Both the position numbers and the translations under genes were made by a program. From Reichenbachiella ulvae (lineage in GTDB: Bacteria; Bacteroidota; Bacteroidia; Cytophagales; Cyclobacteriaceae), in assembly GCF_025833875.1 (NCBI RefSeq), contig NZ_JAOYOD010000001.1:4216001-4280000 (forward strand): a stretch of 64,000 bases of DNA, read 5' to 3'. Below, piece after piece: positions 27,170 through 35,600 of the stretch. Positions within the stretch are counted from its first letter, which is position 1; each line of letters begins with the position of its first letter. Below the pieces are notes generated by a model. It did not search any database. It saw only the letters and a program-made list of their open reading frames with translations, and had not been told where the DNA came from.

Positions 27170-27361
27170 CTAATTTCGTCGATCATCTGCTGAGGATTCT
27201 GGACAGGAGTATGGGAAGCTTTCTATTTTGGCTACTGACGACTGAAGTTCTGAAAGAAAATTCTGCTTAGTTTGCTCGCCCCATTCGTCTGAAAGATACT
27301 TAATCAACACCTCAAGTTTAAACTCTACTACTGGGGAGAGATAAACCTTGTGTTTCTTCAT
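27170..27361 (-). pseudogene. Truncated ParE/RelE-family toxin
   Basis: The 63-residue frame begins MKKHKVYLSPVVEFKLEVLI and reads DEWGEQTKQNFLSELQSSV and KIESFPYSCPESS, typical of the N-terminal two-thirds of ParE/RelE toxins. It then stops at DDRRN, where the family continues for about 30-35 more residues carrying the C-terminal strands. No reading frame downstream restores that part: a shift gives only a few residues before another stop. Probably an inactive remnant. Its start overlaps the antitoxin stop by four bases. Confidence 0.65.
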
Positions 27362-27570
27362 TTTACTTTTTCAATGAAAGATTCAAAAGAAGCTCTATTC
27401 CCCTTATTTAGCTGGTTAATGGCGATTTGAATTTCCTCTTTCTCAACATCGGTAAGCGTAAAACTACCTTGTTCTGTCAAAACCAAGTTTCTAATCTTTT
27501 CAAGAATAGATGGGTTATCCAAGTTAAGGATGAGTTTTGCTAGTTCTATTTTTGAGGTCTGAAGATCCAT
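27358..27570 (-). CDS. Antitoxin partner of the truncated ParE-like toxin, 70 aa
   Basis: The product begins MDLQTSKIELAKLILNLDNP and continues LEKIRNLVLTE, the conserved start of small Bacteroidota antitoxins found next to ParE/RelE toxins. The ATG at 27568-27570 is preferred over a TTG two codons upstream. The -7 box TATCTTTG lies only 3 nt before the ATG, so the mRNA may be leaderless. The antitoxin appears intact although its toxin is not. Confidence 0.75.
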   Translation of the reverse strand: MDLQTSKIELAKLILNLDNPSILEKIRNLVLTEQGSFTLTDVEKEEIQIAINQLNKGNRASFESFIEKVK

Positions 27571-27573
27571 ACC

Positions 27574-27581
27574 CAAAGATA
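27574..27581 (-). promoter_or_regulatory. Candidate -7 box of the second toxin-antitoxin pair
   Basis: TATCTTTG matches TAnnTTTG exactly and ends 3 nt before the antitoxin ATG. Transcription would begin at or within a few bases of the start codon. Confidence 0.45.
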
Positions 27582-27633
27582 AGAAAAAGCAAGATGCAAT
27601 GAACCATTTTCATCTGACTGCTGTTGATTGTCC

Positions 27634-27654
27634 CGAATGAGCAAGAGTCATTCG
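27634..27654. promoter_or_regulatory. Inverted repeat before the peroxiredoxin-like gene
   Basis: CGAATGA and TCATTCG are perfect 7-bp arms separated by 7 nt, ending 21 nt before the ATG at 27676. It may be a regulator site or a leader hairpin covering the translation start region. Confidence 0.4.
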
Positions 27655-27675
27655 CTTTAACTAAAACAGAATCCT

Positions 27676-28227
27676 ATGAAACTAAGCGCTGGCCAGCAGG
27701 CCCCATCTTTCTCCACCTCTGATATCCATGGCAATCCTGTAGAATTAAAAAGCTACGCCGGAAAGAAAGTACTTCTCAGCTTCTTCCGAGATGTTTCCTG
27801 CCCCTTTTGCAATCTCCGAATCAGAGAGCTCATGAAGCACAAAGAGGAATGGGAAGCCAAAGGCCTGCATATGATTTTCTTCCTGGACAGCACTGCCGAA
27901 GAGATCAAAGCCAGCCCATTTCACAACAAATTAGATGGACTCCCCGTGATCGGCGATCAAAGCTTTGAAGTTTACTCAATCTATGGCGTGGAAAAATCCT
28001 TAGGTAAAATGATAAAGACCTTTACCCGCCAAGGTTCGATTTCCGCTTTGAAAGAAGGAGGAAAAATCGAAGGAGGAAAAAGTGCCAAAGCCAGTATGAA
28101 TCTCATCCCCGCAGACTTTTTCATAGATGAAGATCAAAAAATTGTAGTTGCCAACTATGGCCAGCATATTCGAGATCACATCAAAGTAGAGGAAATAGAG
28201 AAGTTTGCCAATCAGGTGCTTGCTTAA
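27676..28227 (+). CDS. Peroxiredoxin-like AhpC/TSA family protein, cytoplasmic
   Basis: The 183-aa product has no signal peptide. The redoxin opening GQQAPSFSTSDIHGNPVELK is followed by FFRDVSCPFCNLRIRELMKH with C42 and C45, and by MNLIPADFFIDEDQKIVVAN. The CPFC motif and the missing second resolving-cysteine pattern place it in the PRX-like2 side of the AhpC/TSA superfamily. The role is thiol-dependent peroxide or disulfide chemistry. It is distinct from the exported homologue at 2732. It is monocistronic, with REP-like elements following. Confidence 0.87.
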   Translation: MKLSAGQQAPSFSTSDIHGNPVELKSYAGKKVLLSFFRDVSCPFCNLRIRELMKHKEEWEAKGLHMIFFLDSTAEEIKASPFHNKLDGLPVIGDQSFEVYSIYGVEKSLGKMIKTFTRQGSISALKEGGKIEGGKSAKASMNLIPADFFIDEDQKIVVANYGQHIRDHIKVEEIEKFANQVLA

Positions 28228-28244
28228 ACACCGTTAAAAAACAT

Positions 28245-28296
28245 CGTCATATCGAGACCTAACATTTGGTATCCAACCGCACAAAAGGGAATGACG
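28245..28296. repeat. Short dispersed inverted repeat
   Basis: CGTCAT (28245-28250) and ATGACG (28291-28296) bound a 52-nt element containing TCATATCGAGAC, a diverged copy of the GTCAT-TCGA core seen in the larger element at 28348. Confidence 0.4.
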
Positions 28297-28347
28297 AAAA
28301 CTGATGGGATGTATAGGTAGCCGGAATTGAAATGCTAAAACAGTTGT

Positions 28348-28488
28348 GTCATCTCGACGGAAGGAGAGATCTAAGGCGGTCCTAAGGTCAAGAAACACAA
28401 GTAATACAAACACGTCATTGGTAAGCAAAGCGAGATATCTCAATCGGCCTACTAGACCGAATGAGACTTCTCCTATCGTCGAAGTGAC
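28348..28488. repeat. REP-like inverted-repeat element, about 141 bp
   Basis: The left arm GTCATCTCGACGGAAGGAGA (28348 onward) and the reverse complement of the right arm, GTCACTTCGACGATAGGAGA (to 28488), match imperfectly over about 25 bp. Inside is a second palindrome, GAGATATCTC. The GTCAT-CTCGAC-GGAGAGAT core is typical of dispersed intergenic repeats in Bacteroidota chromosomes. It fills the gap between convergent genes. Confidence 0.65.
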
Positions 28489-28495
28489 GTGTTTT

Positions 28496-29815
28496 TTAAT
28501 CGGCAGCATTTCTATGATACCACCTAAAACTCACATAACCCACAGCCACTATCCCCCAATAGATGAACATCAACTGCACATTGTAAATGCTCATGGCGAT
28601 CATGGCCACAACAGCGATTACTAGCGCGATGGCCGGAAAGTATGGAAACATAGGTACGCGGAAGGGTCTTTCTAAATCCGCACGCTTCTTCCTCAAGGCG
28701 AAAAAGGCCACCATAGACACAATGTAGAGGGTCAGCGCACCAAAGCAGGCGATGGTAATGATCTCTCCCGTTTTACCCGTGAGGAGGGCGATGATGCCGA
28801 TCAGCATATTGGCGATGAGGGCATTGACAGGGGTCTGGGTTTTGGGATGGACTTTGCCTACCCAGGGGGAAATATAGCGCTCTCTTCCCAGCTCCAGCGT
28901 AGAACGACCAGCCGCCAGAATAATACCATGGAAGGATGCTATCAAACCAAACAGCCCAATGGTGATCAGCAGATGATAGAGTATATTGTTTTCTCCTACG
29001 ATTTGGGCCAGTGCAAGAGGCAAAGGAGAATCAGAAGCCTCCGCTCCAGGTTCAGGGTAAACGACTGCCTCCCATCCCGCTACACCTACAGCCGCAGTAA
29101 AAGTCAGAATACAAAGCACCACTAGTGTAAAAATAGCCGAACCAAAACCCTTCAATATATCCTTCTGCGGATTCTTGGCCTCCTCCGCTACATTGGCGAC
29201 TCCCTCGATCGCCAGAAAAAACCAGATCGCAAAAGGAATGGCAGCAAAAGCCCCTCCCCAGCCGTTGGGTAAGGCATTTCGAGTGAGGTTCTCCACTTCA
29301 AATGCCGTAAAACTAACCCCTGAAAATATCAGCAACTCCACCACGGCCAGAACAGTAACGAAGAGCTCGAAGTAGGCCGCTGATTTTACCCCCCAAATAT
29401 TCAATCCTGTAAAAACCAGATAAGAGACGATGGCGATGGTCATCACATCAACCTCCGGCAAAAACATATTGAGATAGGCACCAATGGCCGCTGCTATCGC
29501 TGGCGGGGCAAAGATGAACTCGATGCTCTGCGCCATTCCTGCCAAATATCCCCAATGCTTACCCAATCCCATACGCGCATAGTCAAAAGCCCCTCCCGCT
29601 TTTGGAATCGCACAGGCCATTTCGGTATAGCTGAAGGTAAAGGTTACATACATCACGATGATGAAGAAGGTCGCCACAGCTAGCCCCAAAGTTCCTCCTT
29701 CGGCCAGTCCCAGGTTCCAGCCAAAGTACATACCCGAAATCACATAGCCCACACCCAGCCCCCAAAGCATCAAGGGCCCGAGGGTCTTTTTTAGTTCATT
29801 CTTATTTTCACTCAT
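28496..29815 (-). CDS. Ethanolamine permease, APC superfamily
   Basis: The 439-aa product has about twelve transmembrane helices and the amino acid-polyamine-organocation signature (LGPLMLWGLGVGYVISGMYF, TEMACAIPKAGGAFDYARMG). APC permeases next to eutBC form the ethanolamine permease type of Proteobacteria and Bacteroidota, importing ethanolamine by cation coupling. Location on the same strand, 139 nt after eutC, supports this. An inverted-repeat element lies in that gap on the shared transcript. The substrate is inferred from context and family resemblance. Confidence 0.88.
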   Translation of the reverse strand: MSENKNELKKTLGPLMLWGLGVGYVISGMYFGWNLGLAEGGTLGLAVATFFIIVMYVTFTFSYTEMACAIPKAGGAFDYARMGLGKHWGYLAGMAQSIEFIFAPPAIAAAIGAYLNMFLPEVDVMTIAIVSYLVFTGLNIWGVKSAAYFELFVTVLAVVELLIFSGVSFTAFEVENLTRNALPNGWGGAFAAIPFAIWFFLAIEGVANVAEEAKNPQKDILKGFGSAIFTLVVLCILTFTAAVGVAGWEAVVYPEPGAEASDSPLPLALAQIVGENNILYHLLITIGLFGLIASFHGIILAAGRSTLELGRERYISPWVGKVHPKTQTPVNALIANMLIGIIALLTGKTGEIITIACFGALTLYIVSMVAFFALRKKRADLERPFRVPMFPYFPAIALVIAVVAMIAMSIYNVQLMFIYWGIVAVGYVSFRWYHRNAAD

Positions 29816-29857
29816 TGCGAGTAGTTAATGGTTAATAGGGTTTCCATTGACAAATTC

Positions 29858-29965
29858 AAAAGCCTAAAACATCCCAGAATTGTCACATTGAGGTCTTCGA
29901 AATGTCTGTCTGCATTTAGCAGCAAAGCTTCGAGGGCCTCAGTTTGACAGCTTCTTAAGGCTTTT
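29858..29965. repeat. Inverted-repeat element between eutC and the permease gene
   Basis: Outer arms AAAAGCCT (29858-29865) and AGGCTTTT (29958-29965) are perfect. Inner arms at 29881-29899 (TGTCACATTGAGGTCTTCG) and 29930-29949 are imperfect complements. The transcript would fold into a long hairpin whose base overlaps the last codons of eutC. The sequence is of the same TGTCA-TTGAG-TCGAA class found as dispersed repeats in Bacteroidota. Confidence 0.6.
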
Positions 29966-30749
29966 GGATATGTCTTATTTTATTGCTCTTTACATCTTTC
30001 GCAAAATCAGAGTCTAGTAATTGGTCGTCGAATGTGTCTTTCAGATTCACGCCAGATATTTTTCTTCTCAATGCTTCGGAGATCAAAAAAGCCAGCTTTT
30101 GTGCGGCATAGTCGTAGGACAAGCCTTCTGCCCGAATATTTGAGATGCAATTTCTTTTTTCGTCTGTATTACCCGTTTTAGGGTCAAAAGTCAGATAAGC
30201 ACCCAAACTATCCGGAGAACTCAAGCCCGGTCTTTCACCTACCAATACCACGGTAATCTGACATTTGCATAGCTCACCGATAGGATCCCCAATGGCCACC
30301 CTTCCATTCTCCACGAGCATCAGAGGCGCCAATCGAAAGGACGAAAGTAAAGGCAACAAAGCAGAAAGAAAAGGGAGAACATGTGACTCAATCGCCATAG
30401 CAGAAAGTCCATCACTAATGACAATGGCTACTTCCGTTTCCGTGATCGATTGTTCTTTTAGACTACTTTGCGAATCGGGATGCAAAAGTCTCCCAAGGTC
30501 TGGTCGCTGGATGTATTGCTGACGATTTCCAGCTTGACTTTTCAAAAGATGCATGGGTTGATTGAGAGGAGTCAAAACTGATTGCATAGACTCCCAATCG
30601 ACTTCAGACCAAACCGCATCCCTCGCCAGCGCATGATCCATTCGAAAGGAAAGCATCTCTGAAGTCGTCAGGCTTCCTCCCGTTCGACCCAATGCGATTC
30701 GTGCATTGGTGAAATTCCGATATTTTTCCCAGGCATCTCCGTTGCTCAT
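29955..30749 (-). CDS. eutC: Ethanolamine ammonia-lyase, small subunit
   Basis: EutC pairs with EutB to form the adenosylcobalamin-dependent enzyme that splits ethanolamine to acetaldehyde and ammonia. The 264-aa product shows TNARIALGRTGGSLTTSEML, FRMDHALARDAV, VIVISDGLSAMAIESH-like (VAIVISDGLSAMAIE), VLVGERPGLSSPDSLGAYLT and CISNIRAEGLSYDYAAQKL, all conserved in EutC. The start overlaps the eutB stop by four bases. Confidence 0.96.
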   Translation of the reverse strand: MSNGDAWEKYRNFTNARIALGRTGGSLTTSEMLSFRMDHALARDAVWSEVDWESMQSVLTPLNQPMHLLKSQAGNRQQYIQRPDLGRLLHPDSQSSLKEQSITETEVAIVISDGLSAMAIESHVLPFLSALLPLLSSFRLAPLMLVENGRVAIGDPIGELCKCQITVVLVGERPGLSSPDSLGAYLTFDPKTGNTDEKRNCISNIRAEGLSYDYAAQKLAFLISEALRRKISGVNLKDTFDDQLLDSDFAKDVKSNKIRHIQKP

Positions 30750-32116
30750 AGGTACAAAAGTTTATGTCGATGCTTCCCTTCGAGCATTTGCCCTTGATCA
30801 TCTACCAAATTCATTTTTTGCAACCAGGATTCAAACTCAGGGGCATATTTCAATCCAAGCACCTGACGGATATACAACTGGTCATGAAAAGAGGTGCTTT
30901 GGTAATGGAGCATCACATCATCCGCCCCCGGCACCCCCATGATAAAGTTGCAACCAGCCAATCCCAGCAGCGAGAGCAAATTGTCCATATCATCCTGATC
31001 GGCCTGGCTGTGGTTGGTGTAGCAGATGTCACAGCCCATCGGCAGTCCCATCAGCTTGCCGCAGAAATGATCCTCCAGTCCAGCACGAATGATCTGCTTG
31101 CCATTGTAGAGATATTCCGGACCGATAAATCCCACCACCGTATTCACCAAAAGAGGGTCATATATTCGCGCCAGGGCATAAGAGCGAACCTCACAAGTCT
31201 GCTGATCCACGCCATGATGGGCATTGGCCGAGTGTGCACTGCCCTGACCGGTTTCGAAATACATCAGATTCTTGCCTACTGTTCCTCTTTTCAGCGATAG
31301 TCCGGCATCATAGGATTCATCTAATATTTCCTTTGTAACGCCGAAGCTCTCATTGGTTTTTTGGGTGCCGCCTATGGATTGAAAAATGAGGTCAACAGGA
31401 GCTCCCTCATTGATCAACTGCAGCGTAGTAGTGACATGAGATAGCACACAGGTTTGGGTCGGGATGTCAAATCTCTTGCGCAGCTCGTCCAGCATTTCCA
31501 ACAGATTTCTGGTGCTTTGTGCATGATCGGAGACGGGGTTGATTCCGATCACCGCATCACCTACCCCGTACATCAGTCCGTCAATCGTGCTGGCCATGAT
31601 GCCTTTCGGGTCATCGGTAGGATTGTTGGGTTGGAGCCGAGTAGAAAAATGCCCATCCAGGCCCAGGGTATTTCGAAAGCGGCTGACATTGCGAATCTTG
31701 GAGGCGACCAATATGAGGTCCTGATTGGACATAATTTTACTCACAGCTGCGACCATTTCTGGCAAAAGTCCCGGGCTTATTCTCTTGAGCAGAGCGCCAT
31801 CGGTCTCATAGGCCAGTAGCCAATCCCGAAAGCTCCCCACGGTATGATGGCTGATTAACTGAAAAGCTTTTGGATCATGATGATCAAAAGCCAATCTCGT
31901 GATATCGTCCTCCTCGTATGGGATCAACTGCTCTTCCAGAAATTGCTTCAGTGGAATATCGGCCAGTGCCAACCTAGCCGCTATCCTTTCCTTTTCATTC
32001 TTAGCAGCCAACCCAGCCATCACATCACCAGACTTTTCAGGGGTCGCCTTGGCCAGCACCGTCTTAAGATCAGGAAAGGAGTAGGAGAAATTTCCGACGC
32101 TGCTTTGGTATTTCAT
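30746..32116 (-). CDS. eutB: Ethanolamine ammonia-lyase, large subunit
   Basis: The 456-aa catalytic TIM-barrel subunit shows the expected conserved stretches: ASTIDGLMYGVGDAVIGINP, THVTTTLQLINEGAPVDLIF-like (SHVTTTLQLINEGAP), FETGQGSAHSANAHHGVDQQ, GFIGPEYLYNGKQIIRAGLE, LMGLPMGCDICYTNHSQADQ and NFIMGVPGADDVMLHYQSTS. It is first gene of eutB-eutC-permease. No EutA reactivase, EutD/E/G or shell-protein gene is nearby and no cobalamin riboswitch was recognised upstream. Confidence 0.97.
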   Translation of the reverse strand: MKYQSSVGNFSYSFPDLKTVLAKATPEKSGDVMAGLAAKNEKERIAARLALADIPLKQFLEEQLIPYEEDDITRLAFDHHDPKAFQLISHHTVGSFRDWLLAYETDGALLKRISPGLLPEMVAAVSKIMSNQDLILVASKIRNVSRFRNTLGLDGHFSTRLQPNNPTDDPKGIMASTIDGLMYGVGDAVIGINPVSDHAQSTRNLLEMLDELRKRFDIPTQTCVLSHVTTTLQLINEGAPVDLIFQSIGGTQKTNESFGVTKEILDESYDAGLSLKRGTVGKNLMYFETGQGSAHSANAHHGVDQQTCEVRSYALARIYDPLLVNTVVGFIGPEYLYNGKQIIRAGLEDHFCGKLMGLPMGCDICYTNHSQADQDDMDNLLSLLGLAGCNFIMGVPGADDVMLHYQSTSFHDQLYIRQVLGLKYAPEFESWLQKMNLVDDQGQMLEGKHRHKLLYL

Positions 32117-32205
32117 GTGGGGCTCGCTTTATGACGAAAGCATGAAAATGAACAATAATTCACTGAAAAGCAATGGATTGATTAACTCAGCATGGTCAAA
32201 AAAGC

Positions 32206-32241
32206 AAAAAAAAGGGAGCTCCATTCGAGCTCCCTTTTTTT
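32206..32241 (-). terminator. Strong terminator between the small lipoprotein gene and eutB
   Basis: GGGAGCTC (32214-32221) and GAGCTCCC (32227-32234) form an 8-bp stem with a 5-nt loop, flanked by eight A and seven T, so it can work in either direction. On the minus strand it ends transcription of the lipoprotein gene ahead of eutB. Confidence 0.85.
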
Positions 32242-32255
32242 ACACGCAATACTTT

Positions 32256-32519
32256 TTATTGTGGACAGTCTGCCTCAACTGCAGCTATCACATCAGCAGC
32301 AGCATCAATACAATCAGCAGGTCCAGCACAATCATATCTTTGTCCATTATAAGTGTACCAAGTTTCCACCCCGTTGCTACATGCTTCATAAGTCTTATCG
32401 CAAAGAGTTGTATCAGTACATTCGGTTATGGCATCTTCTATTTTATCATCCAGGTTACATGAAGTGATAAGAAAAGTTCCAAAAAGGGCAATTAGTGCCG
32501 TTACGTAAGTCTTTTTCAT
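32256..32519 (-). CDS. Small cysteine-rich lipoprotein, 87 aa
   Basis: The signal MKKTYVTALIALFGTFLITS ends at a lipobox cysteine, C21. The mature part (about 66 aa) is acidic and contains seven further cysteines (TECTDTTLCDKTYEACSNG, YDCAGPADCIDAAADV, EADCP), suggesting a disulfide-stabilised envelope protein. No family was recognised. It is monocistronic, with its own strong terminator. Confidence 0.8.
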   Translation of the reverse strand: MKKTYVTALIALFGTFLITSCNLDDKIEDAITECTDTTLCDKTYEACSNGVETWYTYNGQRYDCAGPADCIDAAADVIAAVEADCPQ

Positions 32520-32685
32520 AATCGTAATAAAGTTTTAGTTAAATAATCATTTCAATAAAATCAAAACGTTTCTCTCTTGAAATTTATTATTCTCAAAAAA
32601 TTCTTTGGCAGATTTCGTCCTTTGATCGGAATGCCTTCAATCTTTTATTATCTTCATCATTCTTTTAACCGACTAGAACAATAAG

Positions 32686-35600
32686 ATGAAAAAAATTTCC
32701 TGCCTGTTTTCTCTCCTTTTGCTCATTTATGCCTGTGGAGACAAGAATGCTTCCAATGAAACCAATAAGTTTGATAGTCCGAAGAGTCTCTTTGTAGATT
32801 ATATCTCGGAGTACAGTTCGGGACTGATCAGTTCTTCAGCCCCTATTGTGATCAAGTTGTCCAAAAGTGTCGAGGGGATTAAACCTGGAGATACTGCTAG
32901 TGATTTGATCAAGTTTGACCCTAATATCAAAGGTGAAGCTAAGTGGGAAGATGATCGCACCGTTGTTTTTCAGCCTGAAGGTAAATTGCCACAGTCCCAG
33001 TCTTATCAGGCGGTTTTTAAAATTGGAGAGATATTAGAAACTCCCTCTGATAGAAAGGAATTCAAGTTCAGCTTCAAGACTCTACTTCAAAATTTTGATG
33101 TTGAGTTTAAAGGACTATCTCCCTATGATATCACTGACCTGACCAGGGTAAAGCTGGAGGGAAGTATTCAAACAGCAGATGTGGCAGATGCCCAGAGCAT
33201 AGAAAAAATCTTGAGCGCTCAGCAGAATGGAAAGGCGCTGGATATCAGCTGGACACATCAGTTGGAAAAGAAGGTTTCTAATTTTAGTATCGAACAGATC
33301 AGCCGAGGAAAAAAAGAATCTGAAGTACAAATTAGCTGGAAAGGGGAAGCCATAGGAGTGGATGAAGAAGATGACGAGGATTATGTTATTCCTGCATTGG
33401 ATGACTTCAAGATCACCAATGTCAAGGTCAATCGTGGCACAGACAAATACATATCAGTTATTTTTTCGGACCCCTTGCTCGCCAAACAAAATTTGAGCGG
33501 TTTTGTGACTTTGAATAGAAGTGAACCGCGCTATGTAATTGACAAAAATGAGTTGAAACTGTACCCAACCAGCAATTTGCAAGGGCAGGTCAATTTGAAA
33601 GTATTTAGTAAAATCAAGAATGTGGCGGGCTTTACCTTGAAAGCGGATTATGAAGCTTCTTTCAGGCTATCCCAGTCCAAACCAGATGTAAGAATCGTAG
33701 CGAATGATGGGGTGATTATTCCAAATTCCGAAGGACTGATCTTACCCTTTGAAGCCGTAGGTCTTAAGGCTGTGGATGTGATGGTCGTGCAGGTCTTCAG
33801 CGAAAATGTTTTTCAACATCTTCAAGTCAACAACCTGCAGGGCCACTCGGAGTTAAGCCGAGTAGGCCGCCCAGTGATCAAAAAAGTAGTGGATCTGAGA
33901 GGGCAAGGCGTCACAGACCTGAATGTTTGGAATCGCTATACGCTGGATTTGGCCAGTATCATAGAAGTGGATCCCGGAGCGATGTACGAGGTTCAAATGA
34001 GTTTCAGGCCACAGCATTCTATCTACTTTTGCTCTAATGGAGACGAAGAAATTGAAGAGCTGAGCCTTAACGAAAACTGGGAAGAAGAGGAGGAAGAAAG
34101 CAACTGGGACTCTTACCAATATTATTACAATTCGGATTACGACTGGAGAGAAAGAGAAAACCCCTGCCACATCAGCTACTACATGTATCGTGACAAGGCC
34201 AAAAAAATGGTTTTTGCTTCCGACATTGGGTTGATAGCTAAGCGTGCAGACAAAGGTGACTTACATGTCTTTGCCAGTAACCTGGTAGACGCTAAGGCCA
34301 TGGCGGATGTCAACTTTGCCGTATATGACTATCAACATCAGGTGGTTGGTTCTGGTATTGCCAATAGCAAGGGCGAAGCAAAGATTCAGATAAAAGGGAA
34401 TCCCTTTTTGTTGATGGCTAAGAAGGGGGAGCAATATGCTTATTTGAAATTGAGCGATGGTGAATCATTGTCCCTCAGCAATTTTAATACGACTGGCCAG
34501 GAGATCAAAGAAGGGATCAAAGGTTATATCTATGGGGAGAGAGGGGTATGGAGACCGGGCGATGATATTTATCTTTCATTCATGCTGGACGATCCACAGC
34601 ATCGTCTGCCTGAGAACTATCCGGTGGTGCTGGAGCTAAACAACCCGATGGGCCAGCGAGTAAAAAAGGTAGTCAAATCAGAATCTGTAGAAGGCTTATA
34701 TCATTTTGCCCTCAACACTTCTCCAGATGCGCCCACTGGCAACTGGCAAGCGGTCGTTAAAGCAGGTGGAGCTTCTTTCACCAAGAAACTTAAAATCGAG
34801 ACAGTCAAGCCCAATCGTTTGAAGATAGAGCTGGATTTCAAGCAAGACAGAATCACCGCTGCGCAGGGCAGTGTATCAGGTTCGCTAGACGTCAAATGGC
34901 TGCATGGAGCTGTCGCCAATGGCCTGAAAGCTGAATATGATATGACGCTCTATCCGGTGAAAACGACTTTTGAGGATTACCCTAATTATACCTTTGATGA
35001 TAATTCAAAGGATTTCTATTCCAGTACAGAGCAGATTTTTTCTGGTCGACTCGATCAAAATGGTCATGCCAGTGTCAACGTGCCTATTGAAACGCAGGAA
35101 AACGCCCCGGGTGCTTTGCGAGCAGTTTTTGATGGAAAAGTGTACGAAGAAGGAGGTAACTTCAGTATTGACAAAACTTCGATTCCCTTCTACCCCTATG
35201 CTTCATTTGTGGGTATTCAGGCTCCCGAGGGGGATAAGCGAGGCATGCTGTTGACAGATGAAGATCATACGATTCAGATTGCAACCGTCAGTGCAGATGG
35301 AAAGGCATTGTCTCGCAGTGACCTGGAAGTAGAACTCTACAAACTAGAATGGAGATGGTGGTGGGATCAAAGTGCCAATCAGGCCGGATATGTCAGTAGA
35401 TCCTATAGCAGTCCGATTCAGACTGATCGAGTGGATAGCAATGGTGGTAAGGCCACCTGGAAACTAAGAGTGAATCACCCAAGCTGGGGTCGATATTTTC
35501 TTCGCGTAACTGATCCCGTTTCAGGGCACAGTGTGGGTAAGGTGATCTATATGGACTGGCCGGGTTGGGCAGGCAAAGGCAAACGTGGCGACATGGGTGG

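Noticed and set aside
28346-28624. 92-aa plus-strand frame over the REP-like element
   Set aside because: It consists mostly of inverted-repeat sequence and antisense permease sequence.
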